DNA from: Notolepis coatsorum
Lineage: Eukaryota; Chordata; Actinopteri; Aulopiformes; Paralepididae
Direction: 5' to 3'
NCBI GenBank assembly: GCA_963971535.1
Contig: OZ020589.1
Location: forward strand, 87,371,796 to 87,435,795
Length of the DNA: 64,000 bases
The notes beneath the pieces are model-generated. The model searched no databases. It worked only from the letters and a program-made list of their open reading frames with translations, and was not told where the DNA came from. Every line of letters starts with the position of its first letter. Positions within the stretch are counted from its first letter, which is position 1. A program made the position numbers and the translations under genes. Shown piece after piece: positions 11,583 through 22,520 of this stretch.

Positions 11583-13141
11583 TTACATTTACATTTACAT
11601 TTAGTCATTTAGCTGACGCTTTTATCCAAAGCGACTTACAAGTTCTGTACGACAAGCCATCAGGAAGGGCACAACTCTATCAGCTGAGTAACAATGTTCG
11701 TCAAAGTGTTGAGTGCTACAGTGTAGGTTATTTTATTAGGACAAGTGCATGACAGTATGGTTAGTTAGGGTTAGATAATTTTTTTTTAATTCAGATAATG
11801 GTTGAAGAAGTGCGTCTTTAGTCGACGGCGAAAGATTGGACGTGTTTCGGCTGTCCTAACTGGGGTGGGTAGTTCATTCCACCATTGTGGGGCAAGGACT
11901 GAGAATAGGCGACTTCTCTTTGATGACCCTCCCGGAGCTTGGATAGGAGTATGTCTGAGGCGGCCAGAAGAAGCAGAGCGTAGGGGTCTTGAGGGTGTGT
12001 AGTTAGAGACCATTGACCGGAGGTAGGCGGGAGCAGTTCCCTTTGACGCACGGTATGCTAGGTCGAGGGCCTTGAAGCGGATTCGTGCAGCAATGGGGAG
12101 CCAGTGCAGGTCCCTAAGAAGTGGGGTGACATGGGCCGACTTCGGTAGGTTTGAGATCAGGCGGGCCGCTGCGTTCTGAATGAGTTGAAGAGGCTTAGTG
12201 GCAGTGGCCGGGAGGCCAGCGAGCAGTGCGTTGCAGTAGTCGAGGCGGGAGATGACTGTTGATTGGACGAGGAGTTGGGTGGATTCTTTTGTCAGGAAGG
12301 GGCGGATCCTTCTGACGTTGCTCAGGAGGAATCGGCAGGTTCTGGTTGTCGCTGCGATGTGAGCAGAGAAGTTCAACTGGTCGTCGAGGACAACGCCAAG
12401 GTTCTTGGCGGTCGGGGACGCGGTCACAGCTGCATTCTCGACTGTGATGGAAAGGTCGGTCAGGGGGGAGGATTTGGCCGGCAGGTGGAGCAATTCTGTT
12501 TTGCTTAGGTTCAGTTTGAGGTGGTTGGTCGTCATCCAGGCGGAGATGTCGGACAGACAGGCCGAGATCCGCTCAGAGACGTGGATATCTGAGGGAGGGA
12601 AGGAGAGGAAGAGTTGAGTATCGTCGGCATAACAGTGGTAGGAGAAGCCATGGGACGTGATAATGTTACCCAGTGATTTAGTGTAGAGGGAGAAGAGAAG
12701 GGGTCCTAAAACCGAGCCCTGGGGGACACCCGTCCGCAGGGGGCGGGTGGCCGACAGGGTCCCTCTCCATGACACTTGGTAGGAGCGGTCATTGAGGTAT
12801 GATGACAACCATGTCAGCGCAGAGCCAGCCACTGCCATTCCTGCGAGGGCCGCGAGGAGGATCTGGTGGTTGACTGTGTCGAAGGCTGCAGATAGATCTA
12901 GGAGAATCAGGACAGAGGAGAGGCCTTTCGCTTTTGCTAAGTGAAGTGCCTCTGTGACCGCAATGAGGGCTGTCTCTGTGGAGTGACCAGTTCTGAAGCC
13001 TGACTGATTAGGGTCTAGGAGGTCATTCTGTAAGAGATAAGCAGTAAGTTGGTTGGATACAGCACGTTCAAGTGTTTTAGAAAGGAAGGAGAGAAGAGAG
13101 ACAGGACGGTAGTTGCCTATGACGGTAGGGTTCCAGCAAAC
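11583..13141 (-). mobile_element. L2-clade LINE, 5' truncated, minus strand (copy 1)
   Basis: The 3' end on the minus strand is at 11583, with (TAAATG)n reading as ACATTTACATTTAC on the plus strand. It is followed by the conserved tail TAGTCATTTAGCTGACGC. The body carries an uninterrupted reverse transcriptase frame. A nearly identical, shorter copy is at 60817-61747. The 5' truncation point lies just beyond 13141, where the hAT sequence resumes. Confidence 0.9.
11786..13141 (-). CDS. L2-clade reverse transcriptase, N-terminally truncated frame
   Basis: The minus-strand frame is open from 13141 to the stop at 11786 (about 450 codons). Working from the 5' side it shows NYRPVSLLSFLSK, LLDLSAAFDTVNH (the first catalytic aspartate region), GVPQGSVLGPLLFSLYT, HCYADDTQLFLSF with the catalytic pair of aspartates, and LNLSKTELL. 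The end has LDYCNALLAGLP, LHWLPIAARI and WWNELP, the usual L2 C-terminal block. An ATG at 12838 lies inside the domain, so it is not the true start. The endonuclease part was lost at integration. The clean frame suggests a recent insertion. The protein reverse-transcribes LINE RNA at the nick; this copy cannot do so alone. Confidence 0.85.
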   Translation of the reverse strand, partial: VCWNPTVIGNYRPVSLLSFLSKTLERAVSNQLTAYLLQNDLLDPNQSGFRTGHSTETALIAVTEALHLAKAKGLSSVLILLDLSAAFDTVNHQILLAALAGMAVAGSALTWLSSYLNDRSYQVSWRGTLSATRPLRTGVPQGSVLGPLLFSLYTKSLGNIITSHGFSYHCYADDTQLFLSFPPSDIHVSERISACLSDISAWMTTNHLKLNLSKTELLHLPAKSSPLTDLSITVENAAVTASPTAKNLGVVLDDQLNFSAHIAATTRTCRFLLSNVRRIRPFLTKESTQLLVQSTVISRLDYCNALLAGLPATATKPLQLIQNAAARLISNLPKSAHVTPLLRDLHWLPIAARIRFKALDLAYRASKGTAPAYLRSMVSNYTPSRPLRSASSGRLRHTPIQAPGGSSKRSRLFSVLAPQWWNELPTPVRTAETRPIFRRRLKTHFFNHYLN

Positions 13142-13333
13142 TTACTGTCGGTCTGTTATGTTAAGCTAAGAAGTCTGCTAAGAGCCCGGAAAAGGAGCCG
13201 CGCCCACAGGAAGCAGAGATGGAGGGTGTGACAGAAATAATCGTTAGATTAGTCGACTAATCGAAAAAATAAGACAGATTAGTCTACTACCAAAATAATC
13301 GTTAGTTGCAGCCTCAAGCGCTAAAGGGATTCA

Positions 13334-14726
13334 TTAACTGAGTTTACTCATTATTGGGCGCAATGCGTTGAAACGCCAACAACGAGTAAACTCGTTATTT
13401 GGTCGTTTTTTCTTTTATTCAATATTTGTATTCATTATTCATCCACTGACCTCGGTGTTGCCATAGGAGTTCGCCAAAGTGCGGGCGGCTAGGTGGTGTA
13501 GTGGGCAAGGCACTCGCCACCAGTGTGGAGACGCTAGGATTCGCGTGTTCGAATCCAGCTCTCCACATTGTTTTCAGTTTAGCTGGTCGTCCGCAGTAAT
13601 ACACATTGGCCGTATTACGGGGAGGGAAAACTGAAGGGTGGGGATCGAACGTTGTGAACAAGCGACTCTTACAAGTCGGTTGGTGCGCCTGCGCAGTAGA
13701 ATCAGGAAGTGTCGGGGGCAGCGTGAGCCTCCCACGCGTTACTCCTCGACACTGAGAGATCGAGCTGCGCAGGTGAAAAGATGCGACTGCTGTTACCTCA
13801 AGTACCGGAGGGGACTTGTGCTATGTATGACTTAGTCCACATTGCAGCCGGCTTGTGGGAGGCAAGAAACAGCGTTCGTGACAGGGGAGGGTTGAATTGG
13901 ATGATACGAAATTGGGATGGGAGAAAATATAGAAAAATGGGAGAAAAAGTGGATCAAAAGGAGTTCGCCAAAGTGCAATACCAGCCGCATCCTGCTAGAT
14001 GGCAGTGTCGCCCACCCTTTGAAACCTTATATCTCATCCTGTGTTACACTTAAATCCCTCCGGGTGCTACATTTTAGACGGAGCCGAGTAAATCGCTTCA
14101 TCCGACCACTTCGAAACGCATCTGGCACACTCTATCCATAAGTTGTGCCAAATTATGTCCGGGACCAGATGGACACCAATACTGGAAATCGCGATCAGAC
14201 AATTGGAATATTCTTTTTGGAATAACCCCAATCAAAGGTAAGGACTATCTGACATCAATTTCAGCTTGATCCAACATATCGATCCCGCTGATCAGCGTGT
14301 GTAGTGTTCAACACGAATGCCGTTACTGGCCATCAAAGCATAACCCCCCCCCCCCCCCCCTTTCATGCATTCATGATGAAACATAATACCTATTATATAC
14401 ATTTGATTTGGAAATAGTAGCGTGTCCAGGCAAGAAACGCCAACGCTTATAGTACAATTGACGTAGCGCCCTATAACTCAGCTTCCAGGAATTATCCCGA
14501 ATCACAAATTATACTTATATTCACCACGGGATAACGCAGGATATCTCTTTTTTTGCATCTTGGACAGAAGATAGTTACTGTCAAATTACCATAGTATTGT
14601 ATCCATAGCTATAATATAGAATATAGATATAGCTCGGCAAACATTGTCACGCACAGTGAAAATACTCTAGATAGCTGGCGTTCTAGCTACGAGGATAAGA
14701 CTAATCCCCGGCGCTGAATGAGTTAA
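13334..14726. mobile_element. piggyBac-like MITE (copy H) with a nested SINE
   Basis: TTAACTGAGTTTACTCATT opens it and GGCGCTGAATGAGTTAA closes it, each with TTAA. Subtracting the SINE and its duplication gives about 900 bp, the family size. It carries a C homopolymer (14342-14360) next to TTTCATGCATTCATGATG, in the same place as the G run of copies A and B read on the other strand. Confidence 0.75.
13483..13959 (+). mobile_element. tRNA-derived SINE, about 477 bp
   Basis: A perfect 17-bp target duplication GGAGTTCGCCAAAGTGC flanks it at 13466-13482 and 13960-13976. The head has an A-box-like GGTGGTGTAGTGGGCAAGG and a B box GTTCGAATCC near 13546. The tail is A-rich (GGGAGAAAATATAG). Related copies are at 20676-21369 and 39431-39901, with a fragment at 55362-55427. 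Confidence 0.9.
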
Positions 14727-15040
14727 TAATAAAATAAGATAAAAATACAATAAATTTAGCATTGAATAAAATACATAACTAAAACAAAGATTACTATAGT
14801 TGTAAAAGTGTGCAGTGCAGATCAGGAATATTATACTACATTTTAAATAACAAAGATGGCTATGTACAGTTCCAAAAAAAATGTATGTGTGTAATGAGTA
14901 ATGTAAAAATGTTTTGCAGTGCAAAATGCAATGTGCAATACGGTTGTCAGCCGCAACAGTGTTTCTCAAGTGTAGGAGAGGGAGAGGAGAGAGAGAGAGA
15001 GATGAGAGCAGGGGATGTTGGTATGGAAGAGGTGGGGGGT
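14727..15040. other. Unassigned AT-rich sequence
   Basis: No element ends or coding similarity are visible. A GAGA-rich patch lies at 14985-15005. Confidence 0.4.
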
Positions 15041-15180
15041 GACGGACATAAATGCCCAGGAGGAAACAGACCTCCTACAGCCACATCGTCTCAGCCAATC
15101 AGCACCAGGGTTGGAGCTCTAGCCAGTAGCGTGCATTGTCTCAGCCAATCAGCACCAGGGTTGGATCTCTAGCCAGTAGT
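15041..15180 (+). repeat. Dispersed module with two CCAAT-box units (copy 1)
   Basis: The module begins GACGGACATAAATGCCCAGG, runs through a shared AGGAAACAGACCTCCTACAG and then has two units containing TCAGCCAATCAGCACCAGGG. CCAAT cores lie at 15095 and 15145. A second copy is at 16966-17135. Confidence 0.8.
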
Positions 15181-15460
15181 GTGGAGATTACACCATCTAA
15201 AAACCCAACCAATCATCACTAAGAACACAGATCTGTTTTCATGTGTTAATCATGGCTATACATTTCCCTGCGGACAAAATTATCGACCAAAGTGGTTCAT
15301 TAGATGACAAAAGGCTAATTTGAATCAACGCAGTATATCTACAGAAATGTTCTTATTGAATACAGACATTTTGGGGGTTAATAGCTTAGTGTAAACAAGA
15401 GGCTGCAGAAACTGTATAGGGAATCAGCTCTTTCAGACCCACAGCGCAGAGAGGTGTGTT
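15181..15460. other. Unassigned sequence
   Basis: Nothing is recognisable in this stretch. Confidence 0.3.
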
Positions 15461-15940
15461 TTGCCAATGCTAATTTATCCCTACCCCCGTCGCTTTTCTC
15501 TTCTGTTCATAATGGGCACTTGCCTCAGCTGTTTTCCCTTGGTGGAAGAATCCTATGCTACTTATTCTCAGGCTCCTTATTACTGGACACATATTGATTT
15601 GTCCTCAGTACACCACCCCATTTTGGCGACTTGCTGTGGTGATTTTGCGAGTTCCTGCTACTGTTGCATCAACTGTGAAGTCACTCTGGATAAGACTTTT
15701 ACTATTACCGGTATGCACTTTGCTACCAAGTAATCTACCTTGCCTATATTATACCTACTATGCTATTATGACTATACTACTATGGAGTCAAGACTGTAGC
15801 ACTCAACTTCGACACCGTTTGACGAACAATCTTATTTACCCTTAGCTGAAAGAGTTGTACCCTTCCTGCTGACCTGTTGTACAGAACTTGTAAGTCGCTT
15901 TGGATAAAAGCATCAGCTAAATGATTAAATGTAAATGTAT
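15461..15940 (+). mobile_element. L2-type LINE or SINE 3' end
   Basis: The stretch ends with ACTTGTAAGTCGCTTTGG, then ATAAAAGCATCAGCTAAATG and AAATGTAAATGT. This is the same tail as the L2 copies at 11583 and 60817, here in plus orientation. The upstream 400 bases have no clear reading frame and may be its 3' untranslated region. Confidence 0.5.
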
Positions 15941-15984
15941 AAGAGCATCTGTTAAAGGTGTCCAATGGAGCTTTTGACCACTAG

Positions 15985-16500
15985 TTGGTGAAACTGGCGC
16001 TATAGCGTGGCTACATGAGTAGAGCTCCGGACTCATGATCGGAAGATCACCGGTTCGAGCCCCGATCAAGGCCGTTGTCGGAAAGTGGTGTTGTTGTCCA
16101 GCAGGGGGCACTCTGTCCTACTGGACTAGTCAGTAACAATGCCCCTGTTACGTAGCTGTGAGTGCCGTCCTTCGGATGAGACGCTAAACCGAGGTCAGTG
16201 TTTCCCTTAGGATTTTTTTCAGGGGGTGTGGTAGGCCCCCCAAAACTACTAGTGTTGTCGCGGGGCACGCGTGTCACGGATACGTGCATTTTTATACAAT
16301 TTAGCTAGCTCGCCAACATTACTGTGGGGGGGGGGGGGGGGGGGGTCCCGTTGGGAACCCAGGACGCCTATCGTAAAAAGTAGGGGGTTCCCCGACGTTC
16401 CTGGCCAAATTCCCACTCAGGTCTCTGACATCAAGGCCATCTAATAATCCCTTCCCCTTAATTGGCTGATATAAATCCCTGTCTCCTGAGCCATTCAGCC
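15985..16500 (+). mobile_element. tRNA-derived SINE with an internal interruption
   Basis: An A-box-like TGGCTACATGAGTAGAGC and a B box GGTTCGAGCCCC (near 16051) form a tRNA-like head. A body with GGATGAGACGCTAAACCGAG follows. The body breaks near 16196 and resumes near 16347 (GTAAAAAGTAGGGGG). The break holds about 150 bases starting CAGTGTTTCCC and a long G run (16325-16345). The SINE tail passes into the 43-bp tandem repeat next to it. Confidence 0.65.
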
Positions 16501-16765
16501 ATTGTGTAGTGTGATGTGTGCCTGGTGCCAGTGTATGGTAGTCATTGTGTAGTGTGATGTGTGCCTGGTGCCAGTGTACAGCATGGTAGTCATTGTGTAG
16601 TGTGATTTGTGCCTGGTGCCAGTGTATGGTAGTCATTATGTAGTGTGATGTGTGCCTGGTGCCAGTGTATGGCAGTCATTATGTAGTGTGATGTGTGCCT
16701 GGTGCCAGTGTATGGCAGTCATTGTGTAGTTTGATGTGTGCCTGGTGCCAGTGTATGTCATTGAG
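16500..16765 (+). repeat. Minisatellite of about 43 bp, six copies
   Basis: The unit contains TTGTGTAGTGTGATGTGTGC followed by CTGGTGCCAGTGTATGG. Six units differ by single substitutions and one 4-base insertion (CAGC near 16580). It seems to have expanded from the 3' part of the adjoining SINE. Confidence 0.9.
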
Positions 16766-16965
16766 CCTGCATAGCCCAAGCTTGGGTGCTACCAGTGGTG
16801 GCTCTCATCAACATTCATTCATGTTCTCCCCCGCGCTCTCCCATGAGCTGAAAGTACCGGAAGTGTTGCGGTGGTCTATTGCATTAGGTACGCTCAACTC
16901 TGCTCCGGTCAAACGTCAGACCAATTGAATACGAACCATGTAAACAACGTTTGAGAAGCTACTAT

Positions 16966-17135
16966 GACGGACAAAAATGCCCAGGAGGAAACAGACCTCC
17001 TACAGCCACATTGACAGGGCAAAGGTGTGTGCATCGTCTCAGCCAATCAGCACCAGGGTTGGAGCTCTAGCCAAAACCGTGTGTATCGTCTCAGCCAATC
17101 AGCACCAGGGTTGGAGCTCTAGCCAAAACCATAAG
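16966..17135 (+). repeat. Dispersed module with two CCAAT-box units (copy 2)
   Basis: It matches 15041-15180. It has the same GACGGAC start and two tandem units of about 52 bp, each with AGCCAATCAGCACCAGG. CCAAT cores lie at 17043 and 17095. Confidence 0.8.
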
Positions 17136-17307
17136 CAACAACTGGTCTGGAACCAGGCGGGTCACATAACTCCCCAGGTCTACAGACTTGTTCTCCACTA
17201 CCATGCAGAAATCTGTGCTCCTGCTTTATTTACCTTTTTCCACATCCAATTGACCCGTGCCAAGCAGTGCTGATTTAGCAACTGTACGGCTCTGGGAAAG
17301 GTACAAA

Positions 17308-18839
17308 CAGGGGTGTAAAAAGTACCCAGAAATTATACTTAAGTGAAAGTATGGGTACCGTCTCAAAATTGTACTCAAGTAAAGGTCAGAGTATCTGGCT
17401 AAAAACACACTTGAGTAAAAGTAAAAAAGTTTCTACTTTTAAATGTACTTAACACTTTGTGTGCCGGGAAACGCTTTACAGCGTCATTCCCGGCCATGCT
17501 CAAGTTGCCGAAGGACGCTTTACAGCGTCTTTAATATCAATATTTCAAAAATCTGTGATTGGATTCATATTTCCCCTCCGCTGGCCTGAGATCCACCAGG
17601 AGGACCCACTGAGCTCTCTGACGGTTCAGGAGCGCCATCTGGTGGTTGATCGGCGCAATCGTCAAACAGGAAGTGCTGTGGAGGTTGTGCTGGTCGGCCA
17701 TATTACTTCCGGGCACACGGTTTGGCTCGCGGCACTCTGGCTCGTCACAATATATAGCGATCCATTGCCAATAACTCGATAAACAACATGATTTGGACGT
17801 ATATACCGGTAGTATTATACAAGCTGGAAATGGTTCATCAGGATAAACATCCCATAATCGAAAACGGTCTACACCACGCTGATCGTCCAACGGCGCGAGG
17901 AAGATCCGGTAAGATTCAGCGTTATTTTTGAACGTGTTCCATATAAACTGAACATATGACCCACACTAGATGAATGATATAACGCTGCCCACGGAATTAT
18001 AAACGATCCCCCGCCCATCCGGTCATCATCAGATCATACGTAGATCATTCTAGAAGTACGTCCAATTGAAATTTTTTATATCGCCCCGATTGCCATCAAA
18101 CTGTATTTCATCATCAATATAATGCATTTGGGGCTATAGATCACGTTCTGGAGAAAGCTGCAGAAAGAGATGAAAACACTTATACATTAGACCATACTTT
18201 ACTATGAATATGTGAATGAAAAAGTTTAACGTTGCTACACAATGAACAATACATATAGGACTTTGAATGGGCCCTAATAATGGCAATGTAGCAATAGAAT
18301 TTAAAAAGTTATAGCCATGCAAAGAAGGGGTACTTCTCCATAGACAAATAGAGCTGGCAATCTATGGTATATCATGAATTTAACCCATGGCACCCAAAGT
18401 GTTAAGTACTGAAAAGTAAAAGTAAAAACTTTTTTTCTGACCGTCTATTCTTCTGATAGCAGGTGTTTAATCAAAAATCCCCGCTTTCTAGTCTTGCACA
18501 AGAACCGATCAGCATGGGTATGGGCGGGTTAATTTTCCATTGATGGGGATTTGATTGGCTGTTTTTAAATAAAGTGCGGCCGCAGGATTAATAACGTTAA
18601 CGTTAGTTCGGCCAGAGAAACAAATACACAAATTAAAATGGTTGGACCTGCAAGATTTGTACTTTGTAGGTCTGCATTTTAAATGTAAGAAGTAAAAAGT
18701 ATGTTTTTTTTCTCTGAAATGTAATTGAGTAAAAGTACAAGTATACAAACCTAATAATACTCGAGTAAAGTACAAATCCCCAAAAACAGTACTTAAGTAT
18801 TGTAACGAAGTACAATTACTCAAGTACTTTACACCCCTG
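17308..18839. mobile_element. hAT MITE interrupted by a piggyBac-like MITE
   Basis: The 8-bp target duplication GGTACAAA lies at 17300-17307 and 18840-18847. Ends CAGGGGTGTAAA and TTTACACCCCTG are inverted. The net hAT part is about 575 bp and full of AGTAAAAGTA-like motifs. It has no transposase. Confidence 0.92.
17449..18405. mobile_element. piggyBac-like MITE (copy D)
   Basis: TTAACACTTTGTGTGCCGGG opens it and GGCACCCAAAGTGTTAA closes it. It is 957 bp and inserted at a TTAA of the hAT MITE, whose flanks AAATGTAC and GTACTGAAAAG are interrupted there. Interior motifs (TAGATGAAT, GGAATTATAAACGATCCC) recur inverted in copy E (47188-48154). Confidence 0.9.
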
Positions 18840-18847
18840 GGTACAAA

Positions 18848-20199
18848 ACACCCACATCCTGCAGACCATTGATTGGTTAACGGAAATCATCACAGTATTT
18901 CACCCCACTACAAGCCGTGCAACGTGAAATGTGTATTATAAGATGATAAATCTGGTGATCTATGCACAAAAGCAATTTTATTTCCTGGCAAATATCTTTT
19001 ACTATATTTGACAAAATTACTATATTTGACAAAATTATGCTCAATATCTGTAGAGCGCTTACTTTTATCTTTAACGTTATACAGCTACAGTTATCCGCTG
19101 TGTCCGTCCGTCTACGTCTGTTTTATTGGACAGACCGAGTTAGGTTCTAATTAACCTCCTAAGCCATAGCCATATTTTCAGAAATGTTGCCTAAAAGTAC
19201 ATACCCCAAGTAAATTGAAGATTGCTCCACTTCTACAAGGCCCATTTGCATGTTCTTGGTATCTAGGGACATCTATGGACCTCAGGGAATGTATTCCCAG
19301 TGTCAGAAATATAGTGTCTGTTACTATGCTTGAGTAAATTGTAATAAACCAAAGGAGAATATAAATTATTATTATTTGTAAATGTTTTCCATCGTTGACG
19401 GTGAATAACACCATGCTAACATTGACCAGACGTGAAACATTCTGCTCATTCAGCAACTTCTTGAGATAAAGTGTACAAATAATCTAAGCAAATGAATAAA
19501 GGGCAGATGATTTACAGGGTTTTTTGTAGATACAGTACTGAATTTCCTCACGTCTAAATCATCCGGTTTCCGATGCAATGCGCCGAGATTTTTATAAACT
19601 CATATTTCGCTAATAACACTTAAAATCATTGGTAAACAAAAATATACACTTTGACTGCTGTTTTGATAGGGTTAGGGTGTTTACTATTGGCTACATTTGA
19701 AAAAGAAACGCAACATTAATTAATACGGACTGTATTGATCTATTCATGATGTGAAATTAATCTCGGCTGATCGGGTTTAAACAATAAACCAACGGACAGT
19801 AATACCTTCCGTCACTTTTCTATCTGTTCATTGACGGACTCAGTGTCAGAGCCACTCAGAAGAATATGTGTGGCGTGTGTGTGTGTCTGCACTGCCCGCA
19901 GTCAATGACGGAGCCGCTCCATCACAATATTCCACAAATTACCGTTTCTTATTTAAATGTGGGCACCGATACATTTTAAAAAGGATATGGCATGTATGGC
20001 ATCGTGATCTTCCACAATTTTAGATTTCCGAATGCAACAGACGTCCTGGGGCGGAAGGCTGATTTGAGTGACATCCTCAAGGTCCTGTGTGATGGAGAGT
20101 GTGGTTCAAAATCTAAATTCTTTATTAATTAATTAATTATTATTATTATAATAATAATTTTTTTTTGTTATGTGTCCGCTCTCAAGTGCAGATAATATG
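18848..20199. other. Unassigned sequence
   Basis: No element boundary or coding similarity is evident. A short duplication ACTATATTTGACAAAATTA occurs twice at about 19000-19036, and a GT run lies at 19870-19886. Confidence 0.35.
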
Positions 20200-20284
20200 T
20201 CACTCATGGAGTAGGTATGTTTTCAAGGAAGAGAAAACAGTGGATTTCTTTAGATGAAAATAATTTCACAAATAGCTGGTTACT

Positions 20285-20661
20285 CCGATTAACTCTAGGA
20301 CTAGCCTGCAGAGCACATGTGGGCAAACAACACTTCCAGTTGTTGGGCTGGCTCCCTCTGGAAGCCAGATCCATTCAACTTCAGCTAAAATATAGTTCAC
20401 AACATTTATAATAATAGGGCCCCCACTTATCTTACAAATTATTTTCAGTGTAATAGGGACATGCATACCCATAACACCAGAGCCAGCATTGCCGACCTGT
20501 GTATTCCAAGGTTCAAAACAAATATGGGCAAATGTTCTTTTAAATTCTGGGGAGCCACAAATTGGAGTTTGCTACCTTCACAGGTAAATGCATTAGTAGC
20601 CGACACAATTTTAAGAAAAAAGTCAAATCATGGCTCCTTGACAATGTTAAAAACTAGATTT
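20285..20661 (+). pseudogene. LINE reverse transcriptase C-terminal relic
   Basis: Two frames carry consecutive parts of one protein end. LLGWLPLEARSIQLQL (near 20343) resembles the 'WLP...R' block. From 20461, HNTRASIADLCIPRFKTNMG leads into FKFWGATNWSLLPSQV, the usual 'FxxxGxxxWNxLP' end of fish LINEs. At least one frameshift separates them (about 20400-20460). It is not functional. The clade could be L2-like or Rex-like and cannot be told from this piece. Confidence 0.6.
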
Positions 20662-20675
20662 TAAAATGCATGCAA

Positions 20676-21369
20676 GGCGGTCGGGTGGCGTAGATTGCGC
20701 TCGTCACCAATGCAAGGCTGCGGTCTCGACTCCCGGAGTCAGCATTGCCTGCGGCTTGGGCCGATCGTCATACTAACTCGTTTGGCTGAGCTAGAGGGAG
20801 GGAAGTCGTGGGTGGTAATCTGGCGTTGTGGACAGCGACGCCTACAGGTCAGGTCTGGGCGCCTGCTCAGCGAAAGGCAGGAAATGGTGAAGGCAGCGTG
20901 ACCTCCCACGCGTTACACTTCACCAATGAGAGTCCTCGCTGCCAGGTGAAAAGAGAGCCGCTGGCTGTCTCCGCATGTGTCGGAGGAAGCATGTGGTAGA
21001 CTTCAGGGTTCCCTTGTACCGACCAGTAGGGGGAACATGCGCACAACGACCAGGTACGGGAGGGGGGGAATTGGCATAATGACTAAATTGGGGGCACCCC
21101 AGTGGCGAACCACATAGCGCGCTCAGCCGCGACACGGCCGACCCGGGTTCGATTCCCGAACCAGTCGTTATTTGCCGAATGTCTTCCCCCCACTCTGTCT
21201 CCCATTCCTCCTCTGTCTCTATCTACTGGACTGCCCAGTAGCAATAAAGCGATAAAACGCCAAAAAATTAATCTTTAAAAAAAATTATGACTAAATTGGG
21301 ATGGGGAGAAAAAGCATAGAAAATCAGGCGGAGAAAAAGAGGATTAAATATATATATATATTTTTTTTT
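20676..21369 (+). mobile_element. tRNA-derived SINE, itself hosting another SINE
   Basis: The 12-bp target duplication AAATGCATGCAA lies at 20664-20675 and 21370-21381. The head GGCGGTCGGGTGGCGTAG and the tail GGGATGGGGAGAAAAAGC match the 13483-13959 family. Without the inner SINE the length is about 485 bp, in line with the other copies. Confidence 0.9.
21093..21286 (+). mobile_element. Second tRNA-derived SINE family, 194 bp
   Basis: The perfect 14-bp target duplication ATGACTAAATTGGG lies at 21079-21092 and 21287-21300, inside the tail of the larger SINE. A strong B box GGGTTCGATTCCC lies near 21144. The end is A-rich (TTTAAAAAAAA). It differs from the larger SINE family. Confidence 0.9.
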
Positions 21370-21654
21370 AAATGCATGCAAATGTTGTCTGATACATTGT
21401 TGTCTGTGGCTACGTTTGTACTGCATTTAAAATGTACATGTCTATGTAGTTTGTCAAATTGTTATTTGTGGTCATGTTTTGTATTGCTTGTCTGTCTGAG
21501 ACCAAGGACCACAATGGAAATAAGTCTTGACTTTTTTGTGTAGCATCCTTGATGTTTTCTGGAATCTTGTATTTTTTTAAATGTCAAATCAAATCAAATC
21601 AAATGTACCTTTCATCTTCGGTTACATCTAAACTGTCTGCTGTAATGATCGCAA

Positions 21655-22520
21655 GCACCACTGTCACTGTCATACTGTCACTGTCAATGTCACAGTGTCA
21701 TACTAGCACTGTCACTGTTCAAGTTCAAGTTGTCATAGTAAAATACAGAATACTTTTCCATGAAATGCTTTTTTCTGTATGAGCTCCTGAGAGTGTGATA
21801 GATAAAATAGATAAAAAGTATAAAATAGAAAAAGTCAAGAGTACGTAAACAAAGTGTTCAGTCAATCAATATACATATACAATACAGAGTAAAAAAAGAG
21901 TAACAGTGAGGTACAATGCAGCAATGGGATCAGGTACAACTTAGGGTAAGGTGCAATGAGGTATGAATTGTAGTGCAAATCTATTTGTTAATAAATATAA
22001 AGTGTGTTAAAGTGTTTAAAGTGAGTAGAGTGGGTGTTACGGTGAGTGTTTATTTAAAGTGAGTGAGTGTGTGCGTGTGGATGTGTGTGCTGTGAGTGTA
22101 GATGATGGGTTGTCAAATAGTGTCTCTCTGTACTGGCCATGAGACTCCGGTATCGCTTGCCTGACCGCAGCAGTTCAGAGAGGCAGTTGTTTGGGTGACT
22201 AGAGTCTATGATTATTCTCTTAGCCTTGCTCCTGCAACGCTTGTTGTAAATGTCCTGGAGAGTGTGAAGTCCACCTCCAATTGTGCGTTCGGCTGAACGC
22301 TTTGTCACTGTCCTACTGCCCTACTGTCATACTAGCACTTGCATACTGTCATACTATCACACTGTCATACTATCACTGTCACTCTGTCCTACTGTCATAC
22401 TATCACTGGCATACTGTCACACTGTCATACTACCACTATCACTGTCACACTATCACTGTCACTCTGTCCTACTGTCACACTGTCATACTATCAGTCATAC
22501 TATCACTGTCACACCATCAC
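21655..22520. repeat. Minisatellite of CACTGTCATACTAT units, split by a LINE
   Basis: Imperfect units of 9-14 bases lie at 21655-21716 and 22307-22520. A minus-strand Rex1-like LINE end lies between them. Confidence 0.85.
21717..22306 (-). mobile_element. Rex1-like LINE 3' end, minus strand
   Basis: The minus strand encodes [20 protein letters not shown], then [20 protein letters not shown]. This matches the C-terminus of the plus-strand copy at 40584-41939. The 3' tail is TTCAAGTTCAAGTTG on the plus strand (CTTGAA repeats). It is 5' truncated to about 590 bp and inserted in the minisatellite. A TGTCACTGT-like direct repeat is at both edges. Confidence 0.85.

Larger units (their letters stand above)
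20200..21600 (+). mobile_element. 3' part of a non-LTR retrotransposon with a SINE inside
   Basis: A decayed reverse transcriptase C-terminus (20285-20661) is followed by a 3' untranslated region, split by the SINE at 20676-21369. The region resumes with ATGTTGTCTGATACATTG and ends in TCAAA repeats near 21580-21602. The clade is uncertain. Confidence 0.65.

Noticed and set aside
21130-21160. tRNA gene (good B box)
   Set aside because: No cloverleaf with anticodon stem could be drawn. The 14-bp duplication and A-rich tail show it is a SINE. The same applies to the B boxes near 13546, 16051, 38666 and 44972.
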